From the NCBI GenBank assembly GCA_023265025.1, contig JAHFUP010000047.1, positions 1 to 38,936 of the forward strand: 38,936 nucleotides of DNA, read 5' to 3'. The first letter of the stretch is position 1; each line of letters starts with the position of its first letter. The notes under the pieces were generated by a model, which saw only the letters and a program-made list of their open reading frames with translations, was not told where the DNA came from and made no database searches. This DNA is from Acidimicrobiia bacterium. GTDB lineage: Bacteria; Actinomycetota; Acidimicrobiia; Acidimicrobiales; AC-14. Of this stretch, positions 8,076 to 15,892 are shown one piece after another. Both the position numbers and the translations under genes were made by a program.

Positions 8076-8606
8076 ATGAACAAGTCGTCAGGATCGACGC
8101 GCCGGCGCGTGGGCAGGTCGTTGGTCGCGCTGGCTGCGCTCGGCGCGGTGACCGTGCCCGCGTCGGCGGCCGGCGCCGGCACCGCCTTCGGTCAGCTCGC
8201 CACGCTGCCCGCAGGGTCGGCCATGGGGTTGCAGATCGACGGCGTCGTGCTCCTGCACCGCGGCGCCGGCGGTACGACCGGGCGTGTCGTGCTGCGCGGC
8301 CTCGAGGCGGGAATGACGTACGCCGTGCACCTGCACAAGGAGGCGTGCAGCTTCCCCGGCAACCCCGGCGGCGGCCACTACCAGGACGTCGTCGGCGGGC
8401 TCGGGGCGCCGCCGAACGAGCTCTGGCTCGCGTCGTCCACCGACCCGACCGCCGGCGTCACCGCGTACCCCGGTGGCGTGGGCGTGGGCCGCGGCACGGT
8501 GGACTGGGTGGCCCGGGCGGAGGCGAGGGCCGTCGTCGTCCACTTCATCCCGCCGGGCGGGACGACCGCCGGCGGGCCGAAGATCGCCTGCGCCGACCTG
8601 GCGTAG
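8076..8606 (+). CDS. Secreted Cu/Zn-superoxide-dismutase-like protein, probably Cu-only
   Basis: The 176-residue protein has a twin-basic signal peptide (residues 1-33, ending near PASAAGA) and then a SOD_Cu-like beta-barrel. The expected copper ligands are visible: His85 and His87 in VHLHKEAC, His101 in GGGHYQD and His156 in VVVHFIPP. The disulfide pair would be Cys91 and Cys172. The zinc-loop histidines and aspartate of classical Cu/Zn SODs are not evident between 102 and 135, and the electrostatic Arg before the last cysteine is Lys169 (GGPKIACADL). It may therefore be a Cu-only SOD or a non-enzymatic copper-binding relative. The ATG at 8076 has a strong AGGAGGGG site upstream. The gene is divergent from the ECF sigma operon. 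Confidence 0.8.
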   Translation: MNKSSGSTRRRVGRSLVALAALGAVTVPASAAGAGTAFGQLATLPAGSAMGLQIDGVVLLHRGAGGTTGRVVLRGLEAGMTYAVHLHKEACSFPGNPGGGHYQDVVGGLGAPPNELWLASSTDPTAGVTAYPGGVGVGRGTVDWVARAEARAVVVHFIPPGGTTAGGPKIACADLA

Positions 8607-8626
8607 CGCCGCCGCCGGCGACAGGC

Positions 8627-8678
8627 CGTTCCGTGTCCCTGAGAGCGTCAAAAACGCAGCGCTGAGGGACGCGGAACG
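8627..8678. terminator. Long hairpin between convergent genes (bidirectional terminator candidate)
   Basis: Arms at 8627-8640 and 8665-8678 pair over 14 bases with one G-T wobble. A smaller GCGT-CAAAA-ACGC hairpin sits in the loop. The structure lies between the SOD-like gene and the end of the convergent sialidase-like gene, which suits a terminator serving both strands. There is no T-tract, so intrinsic termination is unproven. Confidence 0.55.
8645..8661 (+). repeat. 17-nt motif, copy 1 (GCGYCAAAAACGYAGCG)
   Basis: GCGTCAAAAACGCAGCG recurs with two transitions at 33777-33793. Both copies lie just past or at the 3' end of a plus-strand gene that faces a convergent gene. Two copies are weak evidence for a repeat family, but the A5 core stands out in this GC-rich background. 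Confidence 0.35.
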
Positions 8679-8790
8679 CCCTCCTGGCGGACGAACGGCG
8701 GTCGCCGGGCGACGCCCTCGTCGAGGTCAGGCAGGTGCTGCTGTCGATCCAGCTGCCGTCGACCACAACGGCGCTCGACATCGTCTGGCG

Positions 8791-10455
8791 TCAGGCCGGG
8801 GACGCCGGCGCCCCAGCTCCCAGGCGCCGTGACACCAGTAGCAGCACCAGACCGACGACGCCGAGCATTGCCACCGCGCCGAGCAGGAGGAACGCGATCT
8901 CGCGCCCGGTGTTGCTCGACTCCTTGGCCACCAGCGCGTCCGTGTCGTACACGACCGAGGCGAAGTAGTAGTCCTCGGTCGGGGTCTGGATACTGCCGCG
9001 CCGTGAGTCGCCCCAGGCGACGTGGGCGGCGGCATCGGTGGAGGCGACGCCGATCGGTCCCATCAGCCCATAGCTCGAGCTCAGCGTGTACCCCTCGTTC
9101 TTGTTCATCGAGCGGTCGCTGACCCGGACGTTCGGCGTCCAGGTGGCCCCGCCGTCGCTCGACGACGACAGGTACGCGTCCCAGTACAGCTCGGTGTTGA
9201 AGTCGCCCGCCGGCTGGTACAGGGCGTCGTTGCGGAAGTCGTGCCAGGCCACGTCGACCCGGCCGTTGGGGGCGACACTCACGCCCGGGAAGTACTGGTC
9301 GAGCTTTGTCGTGTCGTCGTTGAGCTTCTTGCGGTCGCTCCACGTCTCGGCGCCGTCGCCGGAGGACTTGAACCAGATGTTGGTGTCGCTGGTGGCGGTG
9401 TCGGCTTGGGCGAAGACGACGTAGACGCGCCCGCTGTTGGGGTCCACCGTGCCCTCGGGGATCCACTGGCACCGGTCACGCGACCCGCAGGTCACCGGGC
9501 TGTCGTCGACGGACTTCACCGTCCAGGTCTTGCCGTGGTCCTTCGACCTGCTCATGAGCAGGCGCCCGCCGGCGCCGGCCACGCCGGGCGGGGTCGTCGG
9601 CCCGGCCGGGTTGTTCGGGTCGGCCGGCGGCGTGCGCTCGCGGGTGAAGGCGTAGACCGTGCCGTCCGGGCCGACGGTTATGGACGGGACATACGCGCCC
9701 CACATCTCGTTCCGGGGCACCCCGGCCATCGGGTCGACCAGGTCGCTGAACGTCTTCCCGCCGTCGGAGGAAACCGCAATCATGTTGCGGATCGGGATGA
9801 CGCCGAAGGTCCCGAAGGGAGGCGTGCGGTCGGACGGCTGGTACCGGGCGCCGGCGTAGACGTACCTGGGATCCTTGGGGTCGGTGCCCATGCGCACGAG
9901 GCTGAAGTGCTCCCCGAACATCCTCTTGGTCCCGTCCTGGAGGGTGAACTCGACGCTGTCCAAGCCCTTGTGGGCAACGGTGAAGTCCCAGGTGTCCCCG
10001 AGATCCCCGCTGCGGGCGATGTAGAGGTCGTTTACGACCTGCTGGCCGCCGGCGTTGTCGGCGACCGAGGTGATGAACAGCGTGCCGTCGGCGCCGAACT
10101 TGGCTCCCAGGTAGGGACCGAGGTCGGGACGCACGCAGGTCTTGTACTGCGGCGGTCGGGCCAGCGCCTTGCCGGGCCGCCACGTCGCGCCGCCGTCGAG
10201 GCTGATGAAGTCGAGGCACTCGCCGGCGTTGTAGTTGGCGCCGGCGATCACCATGGTCCGCTCGTCGGTCGGGTCGATCAGGAGCTGCGGTTGGTTGTAG
10301 GCGCGCCCGGGCCGCAAGTCCGTGGAGACCTGCCGCGCCGGCAGCACGACCGGACCTGCCAACGGCTGTTGGGCGACAGCCCCTCCGGGGGCAGCGACCG
10401 CGGCGCACAGTGCGAACAGGGGGAGCGCAACCAGTGGCCAACGACGACGTGTCAT
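8791..10455 (-). CDS. Secreted BNR-repeat (sialidase-like beta-propeller) protein with C-terminal membrane anchor
   Basis: The 554-residue protein has a cleavable signal peptide (MTRRRWPLVALPLFALCAAVAA) and then a beta-propeller with at least six Asp-box (BNR) motifs: SLDGGATWRPG, SGDLGDTWDF, SSDGGKTFSD, SKDHGKTWTV, SGDGAETWSD and SSDGGATWTP. One hydrophobic helix near the C-terminus (EIAFLLLGAVAMLGVVGLVL) is followed by basic residues, so the propeller is probably displayed outside the cell and tethered. Asp boxes occur in sialidases and in many non-enzymatic propellers. The FRIP and catalytic Arg triad of true sialidases was not recognised, so enzyme activity is doubtful. The ATG at 10455 places the signal peptide first. 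The gene is flanked by a hairpin downstream and the TIR gene upstream. Confidence 0.87.
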   Translation of the reverse strand: MTRRRWPLVALPLFALCAAVAAPGGAVAQQPLAGPVVLPARQVSTDLRPGRAYNQPQLLIDPTDERTMVIAGANYNAGECLDFISLDGGATWRPGKALARPPQYKTCVRPDLGPYLGAKFGADGTLFITSVADNAGGQQVVNDLYIARSGDLGDTWDFTVAHKGLDSVEFTLQDGTKRMFGEHFSLVRMGTDPKDPRYVYAGARYQPSDRTPPFGTFGVIPIRNMIAVSSDGGKTFSDLVDPMAGVPRNEMWGAYVPSITVGPDGTVYAFTRERTPPADPNNPAGPTTPPGVAGAGGRLLMSRSKDHGKTWTVKSVDDSPVTCGSRDRCQWIPEGTVDPNSGRVYVVFAQADTATSDTNIWFKSSGDGAETWSDRKKLNDDTTKLDQYFPGVSVAPNGRVDVAWHDFRNDALYQPAGDFNTELYWDAYLSSSSDGGATWTPNVRVSDRSMNKNEGYTLSSSYGLMGPIGVASTDAAAHVAWGDSRRGSIQTPTEDYYFASVVYDTDALVAKESSNTGREIAFLLLGAVAMLGVVGLVLLLVSRRLGAGAPASPA

Positions 10456-10499
10456 GTCCTGCTCTCGATCCGACCCAGCCCGGGGGATTCCGCGCTCGG

Positions 10500-10528
10500 A
10501 TTCTCCCGTCAGATCTTGGTCGGATCAA
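10500..10528 (-). promoter_or_regulatory. Possible sigma-70 promoter for the BNR protein gene
   Basis: On the minus strand TTGATC (10528-10523) is followed after 17 bases by GAGAAT (10505-10500), about 45 bases before the ATG at 10455. The spacing is right and the -35 is good, but the -10 is weak. Confidence 0.3.
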
Positions 10529-10589
10529 TACGGGTGTTCCGCATCTACCGGGCCTCTGCAGCGCCGACGTCAACCGCAGGGATCGGGCG

Positions 10590-11861
10590 CTAACGCCCTA
10601 CATAAATGCGTCTGCGGTACTGACGCGCGATCCAGTAGCAGATCCCGAGACGTTCTTCGGGCGAGCTGTACCCGTGCAGTTCCTGGCCCTCGAACATGAA
10701 CCGCTTCTTGGGAAGGATGCCGTCAGGGGTGTGGGCTATCAGCTTGACCGGCGTCCCGCTCCCCAACGCGATGCCGGCTTCGATCAGTGTGTTCCGGTGG
10801 TCGTCGGTCACGTCCGCTATCACGACCATCGCCCGACGCACACTGTCGATGATCGCTTCTTGGATGTTGTTGCCCAACATCCTCTCGCCGCGCACGCATG
10901 CCATGTTGCTCGCCCGCTCGATGACCGTCGAAAGGTCCTTGGAGGACGCCTCATCATCACGCAGCGATCCGGCCAGAAAGATGTAGGCGCTCGTGTCGGA
11001 GAGGTGGACGCCCTCGAGCTTGTCGTCAAAGGCGTCGAGGGCCGCGACCAGCTCAGGACCAGCGCCGGAATCACCCTGCACCACGACCGATGTGCCCTGG
11101 AAGGCGCCGTCGATCAAGTGTGGGGGAAGTTGCACGCCGGCCTCGACGATCAGGAGCAGCGGCAGGCGTTTGCGCCGCGCCAGCTCGGCCTCCTCGAGGA
11201 TGAACCGCGACGTCCCGAGCGGCTCCGAGGGCATGTAGGGAAGGACAGCCACCACGCCCCGTGTCGTCCGCATGATCGCCTCGACTCGCGATTGTCCGAA
11301 GTGCGGAAGATCCGGAGAATCTCCGACCAACCGCCAGCCCGTCGCCTGCAGCGCGGCCACGGCGAGACGCGTGCTCTGCGTCGGGCGGCTCCAAGGCGCC
11401 GAGAGATAGACGTCCTGTGCGTTGTCGAACCGATGGGGAACGTCCGACGCCAGTGAGCGAAGGAGCCGGGCCGTCGCCGCGGGATCGCTCGTCCGCAGGT
11501 CGACGACCTCCGCCACGTTGAACCACGCGGGAGGCTCGCTGTCGTCGATTCGGACCGAGACGATCTCATATCCATCCTGTGCCCGCTGCTCTGCGAGGGC
11601 CATTTCGTATTCGTTCCGACACCAGGTCGACTGCTGCCACCCTGCGGATGCGAAGAAGATGGCGCCGCGCGCGTTGCCTATGGCATCTCCAAGGAGCTCC
11701 GAGCTTCGCTGTGCGGCGTTGCCACTTTCCGCGTCGAACCAGACCTTCAAGCCGCATGGCTTCGTGAGGTAGCTGACCACTCGCCGCACGCGCTCAACAT
11801 CGGCGTGGCCGTAACTGATGAAGAAGTCGTAGCCCCGCTTCTGCAGCTTTCGACCGGTCAT
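10590..11861 (-). CDS. TIR-domain protein with two additional Rossmann-like modules
   Basis: The 423-residue protein opens with a TIR domain (about residues 10-125). It shows YDFFISYGHAD, then KVWFDAE, and STWCRNEYEMAL, where Glu84 sits at the position of the catalytic glutamate of TIR NADases. A second alpha/beta module follows (about 149-262: DVYLSAPWSRPTQ, RGVVAVLPY, SRFILEEAELAR, LPLLLIVEAG). A third (about 292-420: YIFLAGSLRD, MVVIADVTDD, RNTLIEAGIALGSG) resembles nucleoside 2-deoxyribosyltransferase-like nucleotide-binding folds. Many bacterial TIR proteins are immune effectors that consume NAD+ or make signal nucleotides, and C-terminal modules often sense the trigger. The ATG at 11861 is chosen for its AAGGAA site; an open frame continues upstream to 12008. 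Base composition is visibly less GC-rich than in neighbouring genes. No partner sensor gene is obvious next door. TIR is certain; module 2 and 3 assignments are tentative. Confidence 0.85.
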   Translation of the reverse strand: MTGRKLQKRGYDFFISYGHADVERVRRVVSYLTKPCGLKVWFDAESGNAAQRSSELLGDAIGNARGAIFFASAGWQQSTWCRNEYEMALAEQRAQDGYEIVSVRIDDSEPPAWFNVAEVVDLRTSDPAATARLLRSLASDVPHRFDNAQDVYLSAPWSRPTQSTRLAVAALQATGWRLVGDSPDLPHFGQSRVEAIMRTTRGVVAVLPYMPSEPLGTSRFILEEAELARRKRLPLLLIVEAGVQLPPHLIDGAFQGTSVVVQGDSGAGPELVAALDAFDDKLEGVHLSDTSAYIFLAGSLRDDEASSKDLSTVIERASNMACVRGERMLGNNIQEAIIDSVRRAMVVIADVTDDHRNTLIEAGIALGSGTPVKLIAHTPDGILPKKRFMFEGQELHGYSSPEERLGICYWIARQYRRRIYVGR

Positions 11862-12095
11862 CGGTTCCTTACGTCGCTCGTCGGCCGGAGCTGTGATGGC
11901 ATCGTGGCCGCCTCGGATGTCGCCCGAGGGCTGGGAGCCTACGCGGGCCCCGTCACCCTCTGCCCGATGCGCGCATTGCAGACGGATGTCAGCGATAGCC
12001 GCTGACAACAGCGCCGGCGGCCGCGCCCGACGTCGAATTCGCGCACCAGTTCTTCCCTGCTGATCGACCGCGGCGCTGGATGCCGCTCTCTCCCG

Positions 12096-12370
12096 CTACT
12101 CCTCGGCGCCGAGCTGATGCAACATGTCGCCGCTGTCGAAGGCGCTGAACGCCTCGTGGATGACCGGGAACGCGGAGCGGAAGAGCTGCACCCGGTCTCG
12201 AAGCCCGTCGCGACCGGAGGTCACCGCGTGCTCCTGGGGGCACCATCGGAGGTGAACGGCGCATCGAGGAGGTAGTCGTCGGAGTAGACCTCGTCGATCA
12301 CATCGACGCCCCCGAGGTTGAGGACCTCCTCGAATGCCTCCGCAGCACGGACTTGATCGTGTCGGTAGCA
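12096..12370 (-). pseudogene. Remnant of a SnoaL-like / ester-cyclase family gene
   Basis: Read on the minus strand, one frame gives EEVLNLGGVDVIDEVYSDDY and then LLDAPFTSDGAP before hitting a stop at 12221. A second frame continues directly with GLRDRVQLFRSAFPVIHEAF and then SAFDSGDMLHQLGAEE to a stop at 12096. Joined across a run of five C residues near 12240, the two halves read as the first part of a SnoaL-like NTF2-fold protein, with the typical GxxDVIDEVYSDDY opening and LFRSAFP helix. One base appears to be missing. No start codon lies upstream, because TGA is in frame at 12371-12373, and the C-terminal part of the domain is absent. It is therefore a fragment broken at both ends, sitting between the TIR gene and the YjbR gene. 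Confidence 0.6.
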
Positions 12371-12428
12371 TCACGGAGCCGAGGTGTGCCTGCTCCGGGA
12401 TCTCTATCGGCACGAGGGACGCGACTAG

Positions 12429-12860
12429 GTGGACGACACCTCTCCGCCGACCGGGTCTACAGGCACCTGGGATGCCGTCCGAGCGTTCGCGCTCGGGCTC
12501 CCCGCCGCCGAGGAGGACTTCCCCTGGGGCGAGACGGTGCTCAAGGTCCGGCGGAAGCCGGGGGTCCCCCCGTGGCGCGAGGAGGGCGTCCATGGCCCGA
12601 TGTTCCTGTGGATGGGCCAACGGGATGCAGTCGTCCCGGCCGTGTGCGTGAAGCTCTCCCGGTCCTACGACGAAGCGGTCGCCATGGCCGGCGCGACACC
12701 TACGACCATCAGCGGCCTGGGCCAGTGGGGTTGGCTCACGGTGCGCCTCGAAGCAGTGGACCTCAATCTCGTCTGCGACTGGGTCGACGAGAGCTATCGG
12801 AACGTCGCGCCGCGGAGGTTCGTCGCCGCGCTTGACGATCAGCAGCGAACTCAGCGGTAG
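12429..12860 (+). CDS. MmcQ/YjbR family protein
   Basis: The 143-residue product matches the small YjbR/MmcQ fold (double-wing, CyaY-like). It shows the early PAAEEDFPWGETVLKV signature, a central VPAVCVKLS strand, the SGLGQWGWLTVRL stretch and the C-terminal DESYRNVAPRRFVAAL helix. Family members are often called DNA-binding proteins on structural grounds, but a biochemical role is not established. The start is a GTG at 12429 with no strong ribosome site; a start slightly downstream cannot be excluded. The last ten bases overlap the end of the convergent small gene at 12851. It follows closely on the broken SnoaL-like gene on the opposite strand. Confidence 0.85.
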   Translation: MDDTSPPTGSTGTWDAVRAFALGLPAAEEDFPWGETVLKVRRKPGVPPWREEGVHGPMFLWMGQRDAVVPAVCVKLSRSYDEAVAMAGATPTTISGLGQWGWLTVRLEAVDLNLVCDWVDESYRNVAPRRFVAALDDQQRTQR

Positions 12861-13147
12861 CCGCCGACGACCGTCGCCCCGACGGCCTGCGGGGGGACGT
12901 CGCAGCGCTCGGCGATGTCGGCGACGAAGGCCCGGAACGCCGGCACGTCCTGCAGTGAGTCGGGGTCGGGAACGTCGTGCTCGATCACCACGTGGAGGAA
13001 GCTGACGCCGTCGTCGAGCCGGAAGACCTTGTAGGTGAAGCCGTTCGGCTGGCGCTCCTCCATGTCGGCGAACACGGCCTCGATCAGCTTCTGGTTCTCC
13101 TCCGCCCGCTCGGGCTTGGCCTGGTAGCGAACCACAATGCTCTTCAT
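12851..13147 (-). CDS. Small dimeric alpha/beta-barrel protein, ABM-like
   Basis: The 98-residue protein (MKSIVVRYQAKPERAEENQK...) has the beta-alpha-beta pattern of the antibiotic biosynthesis monooxygenase (ABM) superfamily of ferredoxin-like dimers. Features are a first strand SIVVRYQ, a helix with AEENQKLIEAVFADM, the strand TYKVFRLDDG, then SFLHVVIEH and a closing helix FRAFVADIAERC. Relatives annotated only as conserved hypothetical proteins are common in Actinobacteria. The ATG at 13147 is chosen because the ABM-like strand starts there; the frame continues 23 residues further upstream in a basic, unlikely extension. The gene is convergent with YjbR and overlaps it by ten bases. The substrate is unknown, and an enzymatic role is not certain. 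Confidence 0.75.
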   Translation of the reverse strand: MKSIVVRYQAKPERAEENQKLIEAVFADMEERQPNGFTYKVFRLDDGVSFLHVVIEHDVPDPDSLQDVPAFRAFVADIAERCDVPPQAVGATVVGGYR

Positions 13148-13228
13148 CGGCGGTTTCCCCCTCCACGCGGCGCCGGGCGGCTCGCGCTCACGCTTGGACT
13201 CCCGCCGGCGTCGCAACTCATCGGTGGC

Positions 13229-14935
13229 TCATGCGAAGAGCTCCCGGTCGCGTATCCGGTGCGCGTTCGTGTAGTCGCCGTTGAACCACGGGAACTCGCC
13301 CGGCAGCCGGGGCGGCTTCCTGAGCGCCAGCGTGGCCGTCGCCGTCCCGGCGCTCTGCTGCCTGAGCCGGAACTGGTAGTGGTCGAACAGGCGAACGGCC
13401 TCGACGGCGTAGGACGTGGCGATCCGCCGGTCGGTGATGAGCAGCAGGTTCTCCCCGTTCTCCTTGTCCGCCGGCCCCGAGAAGTTGTAGGAGCCCAGGT
13501 AGAGGCGGGCGGTCGGCTTGTCGAAGTCGATCACCACGAACTTGTGGTGCATGCGGATCCCGCCGCCTCCGACTGGCTCCTTCGAGAACGGCGCCGGCAC
13601 GTTGTTCGAAAGCGAGGCCGGGTAGACGGGAGCGACGTTCCCGTTGGGTGTCTGCACCGCGATCCCGCCGACGGCCCGGTCGGAGATGCCGGAGACGAAG
13701 ATGGTCGGGTCGGCGGTGACGAGCGCGATCGCCTCCCGCACGGGGCCGGCCGTCTGGTAGAGGAAGGCGAGCGAGTACAGCAAGCTCGACGTGGTGCCGG
13801 TGCGGATGTCGTCGGCGATCGACGTCAGCATGGCCGTGCCGGCGCTGTGGGGCGAGAAGGTGACCTTCGCGTCGACACCGGCCAGCCCGAGGTCGCTCCA
13901 CGTCGCCGAGGCGGACTTCCCGAAGGCGGTCGGGCCCGCGACCCAGTACTGCTCGAATGCGGCGGCGAACGGCGCCACCGCCGAGGCGCCGGTGAGGACG
14001 ATCGCGTTGTTGTTCTGGACGAAGAAGCCCCGCCAGCTGAAGTTGGTCGACCCGCACACCACCCGCTGGAGATTGGGCCCCGACACCACGATCGTCTTGT
14101 TGTGCTGGAGGTTACCCATGTGCTGGCGCTTCACGTTGGCCGCGCCGGCGGAGGCGATCAGCCGCGCCGCGGACTGGGACTCCCCCGACGTCGTCTCACC
14201 GTGGGCGTCGGAGTCGTCGACGATCACCCGCAGGCGGCTCCCGAGCTGTTCCATCCGCGACAACGCGCCGGGCTCCGAGAGGTCATAGGCCACGGCCCGC
14301 ACGGTGGCGGTCGGGTCGGCGATCGCCTCGTCGAGCACCTCGAGGACGGCGCGGCGGGCCTCGAAGCCCATCCACTTGAGCGCGGCCGCCGTCTTGGGGT
14401 GGGTGGGGATGAAGGTCAGGCCCTCGTCCGCCGTCGCCGGCAGGAGCGTGTTGATGGGCCCGTCCTTCTCGAACTTGTCGACGAACGCCTGGGACGACAC
14501 GAAGCCGCGCGTGAACGTCACGTCGAGCATGCCGGGGTACGTCTCCCGAGCGAGGGCGATGGCCACCTCCTGGGCCTCGCCGGCGTGGAGCTTGTCGTCG
14601 GCGTCCATGAACATCGGCGTGACGATGTACCGGAAGGCGCCCGGTGTGTCGGCGTTCGACGGGAAGTGCACCCACCGGAACTTCTGGATGGGCGCCTTTG
14701 TCGACGGCTGGCGCTTGCCGAAGTCCGGGACGCCCTGGAACGAGAGGCGGTTGGTGACGTGGAAGTACCGGGTCGAGTTCGGCGGGTAATACCGGATGCC
14801 GAAGCCGACGAAGTCGTCGGGCGGGCGCCCCGTCCGCCAGTTCATGGCCAGCAGCGCCATGCCCTCGCTGCGGTGGGCGGTGAGGGTGAACGGCGCCGCG
14901 GCGTTGGTGCCCTCCACCCGGTAGTCGCCCGCCAC
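13229..14935 (-). CDS. Phospholipase D-like (HKD) domain protein
   Basis: The 568-residue protein carries two PLD active-site motifs. The second, MHHKFVVIDF (His463, Lys465, Asp470) followed by LGSYNFSG, is complete. The first, LQHNKTIVVSGPN (His278, Lys280) followed by GSTNFSWRG, has Ser285 where the motif has Asp. Both are followed by the expected G-S-x-N-F-S loop. The region before residue 200 is not recognised. PLD enzymes cleave phosphodiester bonds in lipids or nucleic acids through a covalent phosphohistidine. No signal peptide is visible. The GTG at 14935 is preferred because GGAAG lies nine bases upstream and it begins 19 bases after the preceding stop, indicating an operon with the sterol-desaturase gene. 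The pairing with a lipid-modifying oxygenase suggests a lipid substrate. Confidence 0.85.
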   Translation of the reverse strand: MAGDYRVEGTNAAAPFTLTAHRSEGMALLAMNWRTGRPPDDFVGFGIRYYPPNSTRYFHVTNRLSFQGVPDFGKRQPSTKAPIQKFRWVHFPSNADTPGAFRYIVTPMFMDADDKLHAGEAQEVAIALARETYPGMLDVTFTRGFVSSQAFVDKFEKDGPINTLLPATADEGLTFIPTHPKTAAALKWMGFEARRAVLEVLDEAIADPTATVRAVAYDLSEPGALSRMEQLGSRLRVIVDDSDAHGETTSGESQSAARLIASAGAANVKRQHMGNLQHNKTIVVSGPNLQRVVCGSTNFSWRGFFVQNNNAIVLTGASAVAPFAAAFEQYWVAGPTAFGKSASATWSDLGLAGVDAKVTFSPHSAGTAMLTSIADDIRTGTTSSLLYSLAFLYQTAGPVREAIALVTADPTIFVSGISDRAVGGIAVQTPNGNVAPVYPASLSNNVPAPFSKEPVGGGGIRMHHKFVVIDFDKPTARLYLGSYNFSGPADKENGENLLLITDRRIATSYAVEAVRLFDHYQFRLRQQSAGTATATLALRKPPRLPGEFPWFNGDYTNAHRIRDRELFA

Positions 14936-14954
14936 CGGCGCAGTCTTCCAGAAT

Positions 14955-15785
14955 CTACGGCGCGGAGAGCAGGTAGCGGGCGCCGGCGGCGACGTTGTCC
15001 TGAGCCCGCACCGACGCCAGCAGGGCCGGGTAGCCGCCGGTGAGGGCCTGGGCCGGCGTGACGACCCGCTTGCCGCCAATGAGGCCGTACCGGACGGGCA
15101 CCGTCTCGGGGGCGTAGGTGCCGAACAGCCGGTCCCAGACGATGAGCATCGAGCCGAAGTTCTTGTCGATGTACTCGGGGTTGGAGCCGTGGTGCACCCG
15201 GTGGGCCGACGGGGTCACGAAGACCAGGTCGAGGGCGGTCCGCCGGCGGACCAACTCGGTGTGCTGCAACTGGCCGAACATGAGGACGAGGGCCCCCATG
15301 GCCGCGTAGGCGACGGGGTGGAAGCCGAGCAGCGGCACCCAGAGGGCCAGGATGGGCTTGTAGATCGCTTCCATCCACGGCAGGCGCACCGCGGAGGTGA
15401 AGCTGAACCGCTCGAGGGAGTGGTGGATCATGTGCGACGCCCACAGCACGCGGACCCGGTGCTCGGCCCGGTGGGTCCAGTAGTAGGCGAAGTCCCGGCC
15501 GACGAAGACGCCGAGCCACACGACGGGGTTCGTCCAGTCCAGGGTGAACACCCGGTGCTCGTAAACCGCCAGGGCGACACCGAACATCAGGCCCTTGGCC
15601 ACCACGCCCTTGGCCACCAGGTACGCCAGGCCGGCGACCATCGACGTGGTCGAGCCGGCGGCGTCGGCGCGCCGGCGCAGGCGACCGTGGACGAGCTCGC
15701 CGACGACCGTGACCGTCACCGAGGCGGCGAGGAGGAGGGCGGCGTGGCCCGTCAGCCAGGTCATGAACTCTGCGGCGGAAGGCAT
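14955..15785 (-). CDS. Sterol desaturase / fatty acid hydroxylase family membrane di-iron oxygenase
   Basis: The 276-residue protein has several membrane helices and the histidine clusters of the fatty acid hydroxylase superfamily: YYWTHRAEHRV (HxxxH), WASHMIHHSLE (HxxHH) and PSAHRVHHGSN (HxxHH). These ligate a di-iron centre that hydroxylates or desaturates lipid chains or sterol-like molecules using O2. The length is typical. The ATG at 15785 gives MPSAAEFMTWLTG, and the first membrane segment (AALLLAASVTVTVVGEL) follows soon after. The PLD-like gene lies 19 bases downstream and is probably co-transcribed. The actual substrate (fatty acid, hopanoid, carotenoid or sterol) cannot be read from the sequence. 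Confidence 0.92.
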   Translation of the reverse strand: MPSAAEFMTWLTGHAALLLAASVTVTVVGELVHGRLRRRADAAGSTTSMVAGLAYLVAKGVVAKGLMFGVALAVYEHRVFTLDWTNPVVWLGVFVGRDFAYYWTHRAEHRVRVLWASHMIHHSLERFSFTSAVRLPWMEAIYKPILALWVPLLGFHPVAYAAMGALVLMFGQLQHTELVRRRTALDLVFVTPSAHRVHHGSNPEYIDKNFGSMLIVWDRLFGTYAPETVPVRYGLIGGKRVVTPAQALTGGYPALLASVRAQDNVAAGARYLLSAP

Positions 15786-15892
15786 GTACCCATCGTCGGC
15801 CCGCCTGGGTCCTCTGGGTACCGGGCCTGGCCCCCAAAACCCCCTAGGGGGTGCCCGTGACTTCCGTCAGCCGGCGGATGAGGAGGCGTGAG

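Noticed and set aside
8791-10455. Functional exo-sialidase
   Set aside because: Asp boxes are clear, but the catalytic Arg triad and the FRIP motif were not found, so only a BNR propeller is claimed.
10590-13147. Multi-gene defence operon around the TIR gene
   Set aside because: The YjbR and ABM-like genes are ordinary, are on separate transcripts and have no known defence role. Only the TIR protein itself is a candidate.
12373-13166. Minus-strand open frame running across the YjbR gene and the small ABM-like gene
   Set aside because: Only its distal part (12096-12235) resembles a real protein. The rest is a shadow of the two supported genes in other frames.
15840-15851. CCCCCTAGGGGG perfect palindrome upstream of the sterol desaturase gene
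   Set aside because: A 12-base GC palindrome is not rare enough in this composition to claim an operator without a second copy.
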